Positions 1 to 9,640 of a stretch of DNA of 64,000 bases are shown piece by piece. Each line of letters opens with the position of its first letter. Position 1 is the first letter of the stretch. Under the pieces are notes generated by a model. It was not told where the DNA came from and made no database searches. It saw only the letters and a program-made list of their open reading frames with translations. The position numbers were made by a program, and so were the translations under genes. The DNA is taken from positions 2,294,001 to 2,358,000 of the forward strand of contig JAGUCH010000003.1 of assembly GCA_019096065.1 (NCBI GenBank). The letters run 5' to 3'. Source of the DNA: Paracyclopina nana (Eukaryota; Arthropoda; Copepoda; Cyclopoida; Cyclopettidae).

Positions 1-637
1 TGTCTTCGTAAGTGCCAAGAATCTCATTCATGACATCCGAGTGGCCAGTACAAAATTCTTCTCCATTGGTTAGTCTTGAGTTCAGGGATCCCTGGTAGTG
101 AGCCCAACAAGCCGCTATTGAAAGAACCATTGAAGACGCAATTATTTTGAGCCCTGCTTTTTTCGGCTGGCCAATTTTCAGCATGACAATTCTGTAGCTG
201 GCCAAGCCAAGCCCATTGCAAGCCTTGAATGCAAAGTAGGCTCTTCCAGCCATTCTTGCCAATTCACATGGAATCGTTGATCCTCCGAAAATTACTTTCA
301 CAGGCGTACTCGTAGCAAGTGACAGCAAGTGGAAGAAAAACACCACAAAGGAGGCTAACCCAACACTTATCTATAATCATATTAAACAGTGCAATTGTTT
401 CTCTGTAATAATAAAATCTCGGTGCTATTTTACCTGGTCAAAGGCTAGGAGCAAATTGACTGGGTAATTAGGGGTGTACTTGTATATGAAGTGAACGTAG
501 TGACTTCTTATCAGAACATTAGAAGCTCCGAACATGCAGAAAATTGCGACCAGGACGGCTTTGCTAGGCCATCCCAAGTTCAGGAGCACAAAGTCGGATT
601 GGAAAGCTGTGTTAATAATTACTGTGATGTTTTCCAT
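1..637 (-). CDS. Divergent rhodopsin-like GPCR, N-terminal part (runs off the left edge)
   Basis: Two exons read on the minus strand: 637-434 (68 codons from the ATG) and 370-1, joined by a 63-bp GT-AG intron in phase 0. About 191 residues are visible. The start is a short ectodomain with an N-glycosylation site (NIT), then TM1 and TM2. A cysteine (in IPCELARM) sits where the conserved ECL1/TM3 cysteine of class A receptors lies. TM3 ends in SYRIV at the place of the DRY motif, and a TM4-like segment with a tryptophan (SIAACWAHYQG) follows. The rest of the receptor lies outside the window. Class A topology is inferred from hydrophobic segments and cysteine placement; ligand and subfamily are unknown. 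The gene lies opposite and upstream of the P5B ATPase exons, possibly inside an intron of that gene. Confidence 0.6.
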
Positions 638-830
638 CGTTACTTAAGGTGAACACTGTGACGGCTGAACCAACTCTTTATTTGTTTGCTACAAGCGCTG
701 AGCTAGAAGAGATAGAAAATTACGCGCGTGGAGTCTTGCTTTTCAGCATTGTTTATCTTCTAATGTACCAAGCTTTTATGTGAGGAAGGGACCATATATA
801 CTATAATGACACTTGAGCTTATTTTTTCAG

Positions 831-3258
831 ATTCATAGCTGTCCTATTTTTCGTGGCTGCTGTGGGAATGTGCTACTGCATCTACGTCTACGTAAAACGT
901 GGCTCAGAAACGTCCACCATCATCCTGAGGTGTCTTGACATCATCACCATCGTAGTTCCCCCAGCATTGCCAGCTGCCATGACAGTTGGCACCTACTATG
1001 CCCAGAACAGGCTGAAAAAGTCCAAGATCTTTTGCATCTCCCCGCAACGCATCAACATTTGTGGCAAGCTCAAGTTGGTGTGCTTTGACAAGACTGGCAC
1101 TCTCACTGAGGACGGATTGGACATGTATGGAGTGCAAGCTACTGTCATGTCTTGGAATCAGCAGGAAAAAAAGGACCAACTCAACAACTTCCAGGATGAC
1201 ATCATCCATGAGGTGGCCAATATGCCAGCTCAGTCCCCAATAATGACCTGCTTGGCAGCCTGTCACTCTCTGACCCTGATCAACGATCAGCTCACCGGAG
1301 ATCCTCTGGACGTGAAAATGTTTGAAGCCACTCAGTGGACCTTGGAAGAGGGTGGAACAGAGGACAACACCAAGTTCGATATGCTCATGCCTTCGGTGGT
1401 CAGGCCACCAAAATCGACAATGGACAATGCTAGCAATGTTTATTTGGATGGAGGAGAGTATCCCTATGAAGTAGGGATCATCAGGCAGTTCACATTCAGC
1501 TCCTCCTCGGCCAGGATGTCTGTCATCACGAGAGCTTTGGGGGACAACCACTTCCACGTGTTCACCAAAGGAGCTCCAGAGAAGTTGGAAGAGCTTTGCC
1601 AGCCTCACAGCCTCCCGCAAGACTTCCATGCCAACCTCAAGACTTTAACGCTGAAGGGGTATCGCGTCATTGCCCTGGCTCATAAACGCTTACCAGCCGA
1701 GGTGAACTGGCTCAAGGCTCAGAAGATGAAGCGAGACGTGGCTGAAAAGGATCTCGTGTTTCTGGGCTTTCTCATCATGCAGAACACTCTGAAGCCAGCC
1801 ACAACTCCAGTCATCAAGCAGCTCTTGAATGCAAGCATCAGATGTGTCATGGTGACAGGCGACAATCTACTCACGGTGAGAATTGATCTATCAAAATGCT
1901 TAATATGCACGTGAAAGCACATTTTGTTTTTATGCTAGGCAATTAGTGTGGCTCGTGATTGTGGCATGGTGGCTGCAGACCAAAAAATCTACATCGTGGA
2001 GGCAACCATAGACGAAGACGAGCTTAAACCTGCCACTGTCAACTTTGTCAGCACTGAAGATTCTGGTCATCATGCACATGTCATGCCACACGACTGGAGC
2101 AGTGTCTCCAACCTGTCCATGATGGAGTCTGGCACCTTGGGCAAAACCCCGTACCACTTTGCAGTCAGCGGCAAAAGTTGGTCCGTAATCAGAGCTTATT
2201 TCCCACACTTGCTCCACAAGATCATCCAGCGTGGCACAGTGTTTGCCAGGATGTCTCCAGACCAAAAAGCCCAACTTGTGGAAGAGTACCAGTCCATCGA
2301 CTACATCGTGTCCATGTGTGGCGATGGGGCCAACGATTGCGGAGCTTTAAAGGCTGCCCACGTGGGCATTAGCTTATCCGAGGCCGAGGCCTCTGTGGCT
2401 GCACCCTTCACCTCCAGAGTATCTGACATCACTTGCGTTCCCACTGTGATAAAGGAAGGCCGTTGTGCGCTTGTCACCTCCTTCGGAGTGTTCAAGTACA
2501 TGGCTCTCTACTCGATGGTCCAGTTCATCTCTGTCCTCCTCCTGTACACCCTGCAGACCAACCTTGGGGATCAGCAGTTTTTATACATTGACCTGGTCAT
2601 CACGACCACTGTGGCCGTCTTGATGGGATGGACCAAGGCCCATGACACTTTGGTGGCACAACGGCCGTCCGGATCCCTGGTGTCCGGATCCAACCTAGTG
2701 TCCATTTTCGCGCAGATCTTTGTCACCATGGGAATCCAAGTTGGCGTGTACTTCTACTTGCGAACAATGCCCTGGTACAGGCCCCTGAACCCGCCCAACG
2801 TGGACACAGAAGAAATCCTATGCTGGGAGACAACCTCCATTTTCTTAGTCTCTTCGTTCCAATATCTGATCCTTGCGGCTGTCTTCAGCAAAGGCCGACC
2901 TTTCAGACAGCCTTTTTACACCAATATTCCATTTTTAGTCGCTCTCATCGTCCTTTCCGCATTCACTGCAGCAATAACGCTCTATCCCGGCCAGAGCATC
3001 GCCTCCTTTTTGCAACTTGAGTTCAACACCAGGGATCCCACGGTGCATCTGGACTACAGATTTGTGCTGGTGGCCTTTGCTTTGCTCAATCTTTTTCTTT
3101 GCATTTTCATCGAGAAATGCATAGTGGAGACGCGATGGTTGAAGAGGCTTTTACATTTTGTGACGAGGAAAAAGACGCCGAAGAACAAGTTTAGACTCAT
3201 TCAGCAGCAAATGGACCACGAAGGCTGGCCTAATGTATCGCCTATGAACTTACGATGA
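831..3258 (+). CDS. P5B-type cation/polyamine-transporting ATPase (ATP13A2/3-like), C-terminal 787 residues
   Basis: Exons 831-1875 and 1939-3258, with a 63-bp intron. The first base of exon 831 completes a split codon, so the N-terminal roughly 400 residues lie upstream and are not in the window. Visible in order: a TM helix, TM4 with PPALP (the P5B signature; P5A has PPELP), the phosphorylation motif DKTGTLTEDG (Asp codon 1087-1089), the nucleotide-binding KGAPE, TGDN, the hinge GDGANDCGALK, then the C-terminal TM block. Family members are endolysosomal or plasma-membrane polyamine exporters/importers; the subtype (13A2 or 13A3) is not resolved. An AATAAA lies at 3262-3267, 3 nt after the TGA. 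No upstream exon was found in 638-830. Either the first exons lie beyond the GPCR to the left, or this is a 5'-truncated copy; the intact catalytic motifs favour a functional gene. Confidence 0.9.
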
Positions 3259-3433
3259 TCTAATAAAGTTGACCATGTTAGTAAATCACTCATTTATATT
3301 GCGAGGTTGCGCAAGCTTAAAAATTCCGTCAAAAGTTCCGACTGCTCCGAAAATCAAAACAAAAACAGCTGCTATTACAGATCTTCGTAACAGCGTCATT
3401 ATGTGTCACTTTTAGTGAGCAAACGCCCGCAAA

Positions 3434-4105
3434 ATGTTCAAAATTGTCATTTGTGTGGCCTTTTTTGGCCTTTTTGGTGACCTCGCTCATGCCGACGTCG
3501 GTGACGCAGCTCATTTAGACAGTCGGTGCAATTGCGTGTGCCCCGATCCGTCTGTGACCCTGATAAATTCCGCGGACGCTGACGTCTCTTATGACAACGT
3601 CGATGTACCGAGGACTGTGTACATCAATTCCACGGTCAAGCCGGATCAATGTACTTGTCACCAAGTGGTGTTGATCCACGTCAACCTCACTGCACCGCAG
3701 GCTGAGTCGTTTTGCCCACGGTGCTCGTGCAAGTACCAAACGCGAAGCTTGACGGTGATCAAGGTCGTGGTCATTCTCGTCGTTTGGGTCATATCGCTCC
3801 TTCTTTTCTACATGGCATTCCTCTCCATCCTGGAGCCCATTTTGAACCAAAAGAGGGCCCTTGGTCTTCCAGGGATCCGCAACAATCTGTCAGCTGGACC
3901 CAACATTGGGTATAGAGAACATCACGACACCGCAGAATCTGATGACGGATCTAACCCACCTTTGGGGGCTGAGGCAACGCAAATGAGAACATATAGAGGA
4001 GCCGAGGGTGTTATCAATCGATTGGGCACGCAGCAAAGCAAGTGGAAAATGCAAGTGCAAGAGCAGCGAAGAAACATTTATGATAGGCATGCAATGTTGA
4101 ATTAG
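3434..4105 (+). CDS. TMEM9: TMEM9-family type I membrane protein of endosomes/lysosomes
   Basis: Single exon, 223 residues. An N-terminal signal peptide (residues 1-20) is followed by a luminal cysteine-rich domain (CNCVCP, CTCHQV, CPRCSCKYQTRS) with N-glycosylation sites, one TM segment after SLTVIKVVVILVVW, and a cytosolic tail ending in WKMQVQEQRRNIYDRHAML, which closely matches the conserved TMEM9 C-terminus. The family binds the V-ATPase regulatory machinery and influences lysosomal acidification and CLC transporters. It starts 175 bp after the ATPase stop on the same strand. A poly(A) signal AATAAA lies at 4133-4138. Confidence 0.93.
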   Translation: MFKIVICVAFFGLFGDLAHADVGDAAHLDSRCNCVCPDPSVTLINSADADVSYDNVDVPRTVYINSTVKPDQCTCHQVVLIHVNLTAPQAESFCPRCSCKYQTRSLTVIKVVVILVVWVISLLLFYMAFLSILEPILNQKRALGLPGIRNNLSAGPNIGYREHHDTAESDDGSNPPLGAEATQMRTYRGAEGVINRLGTQQSKWKMQVQEQRRNIYDRHAMLN

Positions 4106-4520
4106 AAAATATCGAAAATTCCTACACTATCTAATAAACTTTACTTACGCTTAAATTCCGTCGCTACTCCAGTATTTAATCAAGAGTCAATTTCTCAGAG
4201 TTTATTTTCACATCTGATCGTGGAAGATTGATTATGGCAACCCGAATGGAATGATATTCACGATGGTCGCACAAAATGAGACCAAACAGTAGACCTCTCC
4301 TCCAAAATTAATCAATACTTTTTTCTGATTACTGTTGCATATCATTTAGGTCACAAGTCCTGCTTGTACCGATGCCTTAATGTAGATGCTCATCTGGCAA
4401 GCTTCTTATGCTGTATGTTACTAAAAAATATTTGCTTATGTGCTCTTAAAATTATCAGAATTAGCGAGAAATTAGTTTAAAATATTCACCTAGTCAAACA
4501 TTGAAATATCTTAAATAACA

Positions 4521-4780
4521 TAATGTTACGTCAAATCAAATAATTTTACGTCAAATCAAAAAATTTTATGCAACATCAAATAATTTTATGTAACATCAAA
4601 TAATATGTAAAATCAAATATTTTTAAGTAAAATCAAATACTTTTATGTAACATCAAATACTTTTATGTAAAAACAAATATTTTTTGTAAAATCAAATAAT
4701 TTCATCGTCTTTTATTTCATGTACAATGTAATAATTTCAAATTTAAAAAAATCAAATAATTTAATGCAAAATTAAATAAT
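4521..4780. repeat. Degenerate AT-rich tandem repeat, about 19-20 bp unit
   Basis: Imperfect copies of a unit like ATCAAATAATTTTATGTAAC recur roughly ten times, with drift in length and sequence. The rest of the 4.14-5.4 kb intergenic stretch is AT-rich and shows no gene; a small hairpin at 5135-5197 is listed separately. Confidence 0.65.
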
Positions 4781-5134
4781 ACTTAAGGGAAAGCTAGGGG
4801 TGTTCTTGTAGATCCAAATGGGCATAATGACTCCGCACGAGTATACTTAACTCCAATTGACTCTAATGACAGATTTCAAAGACCAGATTTAAGTAGACGA
4901 TTCTAAGTAGACGATTCCAAGTCGACTAGATTAAACCCTGATTGTTAAGCTGTGCTTATTTAAGATAAGTATAGTTGTGCAAAACTTTGAGTTGCGGATA
5001 TTTTTTGAAATATATTGAAGCCGCGTTGCATAAGTTCAATAAGCTTCAGAATGAGATGAAAAAAAACCTCACAATTTTTTCACTAATATATAAAGCAATT
5101 GCCGCTCTGATTGTCACTTGAAGAGTTGAACTGG

Positions 5135-5197
5135 TAGCCGAGGATAGTTAAGATCGGCCTTAGGGAAGCAGCCGTGACCCGGCTATTCTTTTTTTTT
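5135..5197 (+). other. Short hairpin-capable GC-rich segment followed by a T tract
   Basis: TAGCCG (5135-5140) can pair with CGGCTA (5180-5185), enclosing about 40 nt, and a run of nine T follows at 5189-5197. This arrangement is compatible with a small Pol III transcript, but no tRNA, U6, Y or vault RNA was recognised. Very tentative. Confidence 0.2.
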
Positions 5198-5407
5198 CAG
5201 TTACTAAAATGAGACCCTATTTCTTAATTAACTTTCACCTTAAGCAGTAGTTGAATGGGACTTCAAGTTTGATTTTCATGCCCAATTAACGAAATTGTTT
5301 TGTAACTTCAAGCGAAACTTGCGAGCAATCTGGTATGGAATTGTATTTCCTCATGGAAATGAAACCGAGGAAGTAGATTGTAGTAACATAGCAGTAGTAG
5401 CTTAAGA

Positions 5408-6811
5408 TCACAGAAATAGTTCAGTCGAGTTGGCACCCAGTTCAAGTAGCCTCCATGCAGCTTTGGGATCCAACTCTGACTGGTCACGACAAAGAACCCA
5501 CACATACATGACTCGCATCACTTTGTCCGGATCGCCTTCAACCACGGCTCCTTTGCTGTCTCTGACACACATAATTTGCTGAGCTGAGAAAGTAATGGCC
5601 AACACCGGTCCCTGGTCCATCATTTTACCCATGGCCAGGTCAATGTCATCGATGTCCAGAACTCTGGAGTCGAACTTGTAGCCTAGCTGATGCGCTTGTT
5701 TGATTGGTGTGGCCAGTATGTTGAACACAGCCTCGAAACACCAATCTTTGAGAATCTCCAGATCTCCCCTCACAATGGCCTCAAGCACATTGGGTATGAT
5801 GTCCCTCTCGCAGTCTTTCAAAAACTGCTCTTTGCAAAAGTTGGGATCCATCTTGACTATTTCAGTGAGTACCTTGATAAATGAAAGTTAGCAAGCACAT
5901 TGTTATCCTTAATGGGGCATCTTTACCTCACTGAGCTCGGTTCTGGTGAAAAGGCCACCGAAAATATCTTGAACCTTTTCAGTGAGCAATCGAGCTCCTC
6001 GTACCATAGGATTATCACTCTCCTCGTATTTCATGCGATAATCCAATATTTTGTTCACCACCGGATTCGAGTCCTTAAAAGCCTGCCAACTAGCAAAAAA
6101 CTTGGAATCCTTGTGCAGTTCTACGCCAGTGGCCTCACTGTTAATTTCCACAGGCTTGCTCTCTCCGTCGACATCCGAATGGTGCGTTTCTTTGCGTTTT
6201 CTCAAGGTGATGGGCGGCTTGTATACCCGACCCCCAAGTGAGCTGCCCTCAATTTCATCTTTTAAGCTGGCAGCAGCAGAAGTGGCGGACTTGAACACTC
6301 CGGATTTGCTCAAGTTTTCAGCCGCGTCTCCGGCCTTTTTGCCCAATGTCTGCGTGAACTCTCCGGCCTTTTTCAGGCCCTCGTGCTTGGTGACTTCATC
6401 CAAAGATTCCTTGACTTTACTGGCGATCCCGGAAAACTGGTCTTTGATGGCACTGGAGCCTTTTTCTCCCTCGATGCTTTCGAACTTTTTCCTGGCCTCC
6501 TTGATGGCCTCGGATTCTTCGAGTTTCTTGGCCTCCTCGCGAAACTTCTTGAGGCTCTCTTGCATGTCCTTGTTCTTTTCATACTCTTTCTTGATGTTAG
6601 ACAAGATGTTGCCGAAAAAACTGGGCCTGTTTTGGCTGTAGAATGCTTTCGTGATCAGGACTTGGTTGGTCGGCACTAACAGATCACAATTATGCTGTCT
6701 GTGAAGTATGGACGACTTTGTGGCAAGACATGCGGCAATTGGAGGCTGCGGCGAGGCTGGTACCCTCAAAAGTGCCTTTTCTAACGAGTGATGGAAGGCA
6801 AAACGCTGCAT
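5408..6811 (-). CDS. TIMM44: Mitochondrial import inner membrane translocase subunit TIM44
   Basis: Two exons: 6811-5927 (295 codons) and 5872-5408, with a 54-bp phase-0 intron. They give 449 residues, close to the usual 450 or so. The N-terminus is an amphipathic presequence-like stretch, followed by the charged, helical, Lys/Glu-rich region that recruits mtHsp70 (roughly residues 75-200). The C-terminal Tim44/MRP-L45 domain spans roughly residues 245-449 (from FASWQAFKDSNPVV to ELDPKAAWRLLELG). TIM44 tethers the PAM motor to TIM23 on the matrix side of the inner membrane. The upstream 6812-7042 stretch is AT-rich and empty. Confidence 0.95.
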
Positions 6812-7111
6812 GGTGCTTACAAGTTACTAAGAAGCAGTAGAAACTTCCATCAATGTTTTGTTTACAAACATTGAGTCACGTGGTGCGTTCCGAAAACCAA
6901 TAGCAGCGTGCACGCTATAAATTCACTAACTAGTTAAAATACCCAACATTTTTTATTTTTCGATTAATTTTTTATAATTTGTATTCCTTTATTACGTAAT
7001 TTATATATTTTTAATATGACTGTTTGTAATTTCTTTCAGACATTTATTATAAAGCAAAATATCACATAAAGTTACATCTAGAATATCTGGTTGACTAGAA
7101 GAGTATCTTTC

Positions 7112-7693
7112 TTAGGGTGCTTGAGGATTGTAAGCAGGCTGTCTAGCATAATCATCCTTGGTTGGTAAGGGTGGAGCCTCAGCTGGAGGCCCAGGGTAGG
7201 GTGGAGGATAATCAGGATAACCTTGACCAGGATATCCCTGCTGCCCAGTATTTGGTGGCATAGGAGAATACTGTGGATACTGAGGATATCCTGTGGGTTG
7301 CTGCTCCTGAGGATTTGGATTGGGTGCCTGGCCTCCTTCGTTTCTTTGAATCACTGCTCCTTTTCTGCTTTTGTGAAACAAGCAAAATGGACAGCATATG
7401 CAGCACACCACGCATGCCACAATTGTCACAACGACAAGGCCCACTGCAATGCCCACCAGCTTCATAACGCTTTTGACCACCGATAGAGGTTGTGCTTCAG
7501 ACATGGACAGTGCTGGAAATTGGTTGTAGTAATCATCTTCAGAGCAGCACTGATTGCCTAGAGATGCACAGCAGAATTGATGGGCAGCTTTGCACACTTC
7601 CCCTGCTGATTCTGGGCAATCTTCTTGAATTGAGGCAGATTCTGCCAAAGTTGCCAAGATGAGTGCCAATGCAACATGCCAACTCCACGCCAT
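7112..7693 (-). CDS. Shisa-like single-pass membrane protein with PPxY tail
   Basis: Single exon, 193 residues. A signal peptide (about residues 1-20) is followed by a short cysteine-rich ectodomain (DCPES..VCKAAHQFCCASLGNQCCSEDD), one TM helix (about 75-97), a juxtamembrane CCICCPFC cluster (possible palmitoylation) and a Pro/Tyr/Gly-rich cytosolic tail containing PPPYPGPP, a PPxY WW-ligand motif. This architecture is that of Shisa/WBP1/VOPP1-type adaptors; exact orthology is uncertain. The minus-strand poly(A) signal is the TTTATT at 7043-7048. It is divergent from IFT46, with about 350 bp between the two ATGs. Confidence 0.6.
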   Translation of the reverse strand: MAWSWHVALALILATLAESASIQEDCPESAGEVCKAAHQFCCASLGNQCCSEDDYYNQFPALSMSEAQPLSVVKSVMKLVGIAVGLVVVTIVACVVCCICCPFCLFHKSRKGAVIQRNEGGQAPNPNPQEQQPTGYPQYPQYSPMPPNTGQQGYPGQGYPDYPPPYPGPPAEAPPLPTKDDYARQPAYNPQAP

Positions 7694-8042
7694 GGCTGAA
7701 TGAACTGATCTGTCGTAGACTTACTCACAGGCTTGCAATTATGGCATGAGTCAGTGTAGCTATTTACTGCTAAATGTGCCTGCAAGCTATTTTTGCAAGA
7801 AAATCAATAAGAGTGGCCACCAAATGACGTAAAAAGCTAGCTTCGGAACATTTGGCCTCGCAGCACAACCTCCCAATAAAAATATCCAGCTTTCCCTCAT
7901 TACCTATAGCAGAAGAAATAAATTCGTCATACGAGCATTAAAAACTCCATACCTGTGCACTAAAGACTTTCCTCTCACATACTACGTACATGTATTGATT
8001 GGAGCCATTTTAGCAAAAAGTGGTATTGAGCAAACTCACATC

Positions 8043-9047
8043 ATGGACGAGGAAAGTGACGAGGTGGAAAGGATCAGTCCGCCTCCAGATTCTGCCACAG
8101 CTTTGCGCCAAAGCACCGCAGGGTCGGTGAAAAGGCTCCAAACTAACGGAATGAAACCGACCATCATCGAGGACTCTGGAGAGTCCGACGAGGATGCCAT
8201 TATCACAGCTAAAGATCCTGAGCCTTTGATTAAGAGAGATCCTCAATCGTTCAACAACAACAATGACGACGATGGTAATCAAGAGGAGGACGAGGACGAG
8301 GATGAGGATGATGAAGAAGAAGATGATGATGATGACGTGGCCGCTCCTCCACCCGAAGGCATGTACGATCCCAGTGAATTTGACCACTTGAACGTCTCAG
8401 CTGAGATCAAAGAGCTGTTCAACGATATCTTGAGATACACTCCGCAAGCTATAGAATTGGACACGAGGTTCAAGCCATTCATTCCTGAATTCATACCAGC
8501 AGTTGGCGACATTGACGCCTTCATCAAAGTCCCAAGGCCAGATGGCAAGGCTGAACAGGTCGGCCTGTCGGTCCTGGATGAGCCAGCGTCCAAGCAGAGT
8601 GATCCCTCCGTTTTGGATCTCCAACTGAGGGCAATCTCGAGAAAGACGACACAAAAACAAGCAATGGTCAAGAAGGTGGACAACTCTGAGAAAAGTGGCA
8701 AGGCCATTGAAAAGTGGATCAAGGATATCTCTGATTTGCATAGGTCCAAACCTCCTCCATCGGTGCACTACAGCAAGCCAATGCCGGATATTGATCTGCT
8801 CATGCAAGAATGGCCTGCGCAGGTGGAGGAAATCCTCAAAGAGACTGGAATCCCATCGGCTGAATTCGAGTGTGATGTGGCCACTTATGTGGACGTCATT
8901 TGTGCCATTCTGGATATTCCAGTGCACAAATCCAGGATTCAGTCGTTGCACGTCTTTTTCTCGCTCTACTCTGCATTCAAGCATTCTCAACACTTCAGCC
9001 AATTGGCTCATGAAAACAACATGGATAATGATTATATTTTAGAGTGA
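8043..9047 (+). CDS. IFT46: Intraflagellar transport protein 46
   Basis: Single exon, 334 residues from the ATG at 8043; in-frame sequence further upstream lacks an ATG and is not used. The N-terminal 110 or so residues are acidic and low complexity (a run of Asp/Glu codons near 8281-8335). The conserved IFT46 core follows, with YDPSEFDHL, EIKELFNDILRYTPQ, ELDTRFKPFIPEFIPAVGDID, LDEPASKQSDP, ELHRSKPP-like DLHRSKPP, SKPMPDIDLLMQEW and ILDIPVHKSRIQSLHVFFSLYS. IFT46 is an IFT-B1 core subunit needed for ciliary cargo import, so the organism makes cilia or flagella. AATAAA at 9051-9056 lies 3 nt after the stop codon. Confidence 0.95.
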   Translation: MDEESDEVERISPPPDSATALRQSTAGSVKRLQTNGMKPTIIEDSGESDEDAIITAKDPEPLIKRDPQSFNNNNDDDGNQEEDEDEDEDDEEEDDDDDVAAPPPEGMYDPSEFDHLNVSAEIKELFNDILRYTPQAIELDTRFKPFIPEFIPAVGDIDAFIKVPRPDGKAEQVGLSVLDEPASKQSDPSVLDLQLRAISRKTTQKQAMVKKVDNSEKSGKAIEKWIKDISDLHRSKPPPSVHYSKPMPDIDLLMQEWPAQVEEILKETGIPSAEFECDVATYVDVICAILDIPVHKSRIQSLHVFFSLYSAFKHSQHFSQLAHENNMDNDYILE

Positions 9048-9056
9048 ATGAATAAA

Positions 9057-9640
9057 TTTGGATTTGAGCAAGTTTATCCTAAAATATGTCACATATATGT
9101 AGGAAATACGACTTCCGTGCGTGCATGAGTGCGAGCGTAACAAATCAACTGTTAAAATGCTCTGTTCTGGTTGGCGGCTTCTTTTTCCATAATTTGAAAC
9201 TTTTATGACAAACACCTTAATTAGCTTAAATAGATGATTTTTTTACGTTCTACAATGCACACAGTTCCTCCACCAACAAGTAGGAATATTCTTCAATTTA
9301 CCAAGTTTTCACAGTGTAGTGTGAATTCATGTCAAACATGTTGCTTCGAGCTACTTTTTCATCAAACGGCTGTTGATGGCCAAGTGTCCTTGATCTTGAG
9401 ATGAAAATTCAAAGAACCACGTGCACGTCAAATGCATGCAACATATGGTGACTTTGTCACTATGTAGCTTCTATACCTTGGCGCAACAACTTCGAAAAGC
9501 GCGCACGAAAACGCACTTAACCTTTAAAAAATCTTCTCGCATTTTTCTCACACATAAAATTCAGTCCAGTTTGGTTACGCAACTAACTCCATGTTTTGGT
9601 TGCATACATACAACTATATAAGTGCCATATATGATAAATC
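9057..9640. other. Intergenic region with TATA-like sequence at 9615-9621
   Basis: No gene is visible. TATATAA at 9615-9621 stands 26 bp before the ATG of the PAN/kelch gene. If it is used with the usual 25-30 nt spacing, transcription would begin at or just beyond that ATG, so either the leader is nearly absent or this TATA is fortuitous. Confidence 0.4.

Noticed and set aside
8279-8749. Minus-strand frame with a long poly-Ser end
   Set aside because: Shadow of the Asp/Glu-rich tract of IFT46.
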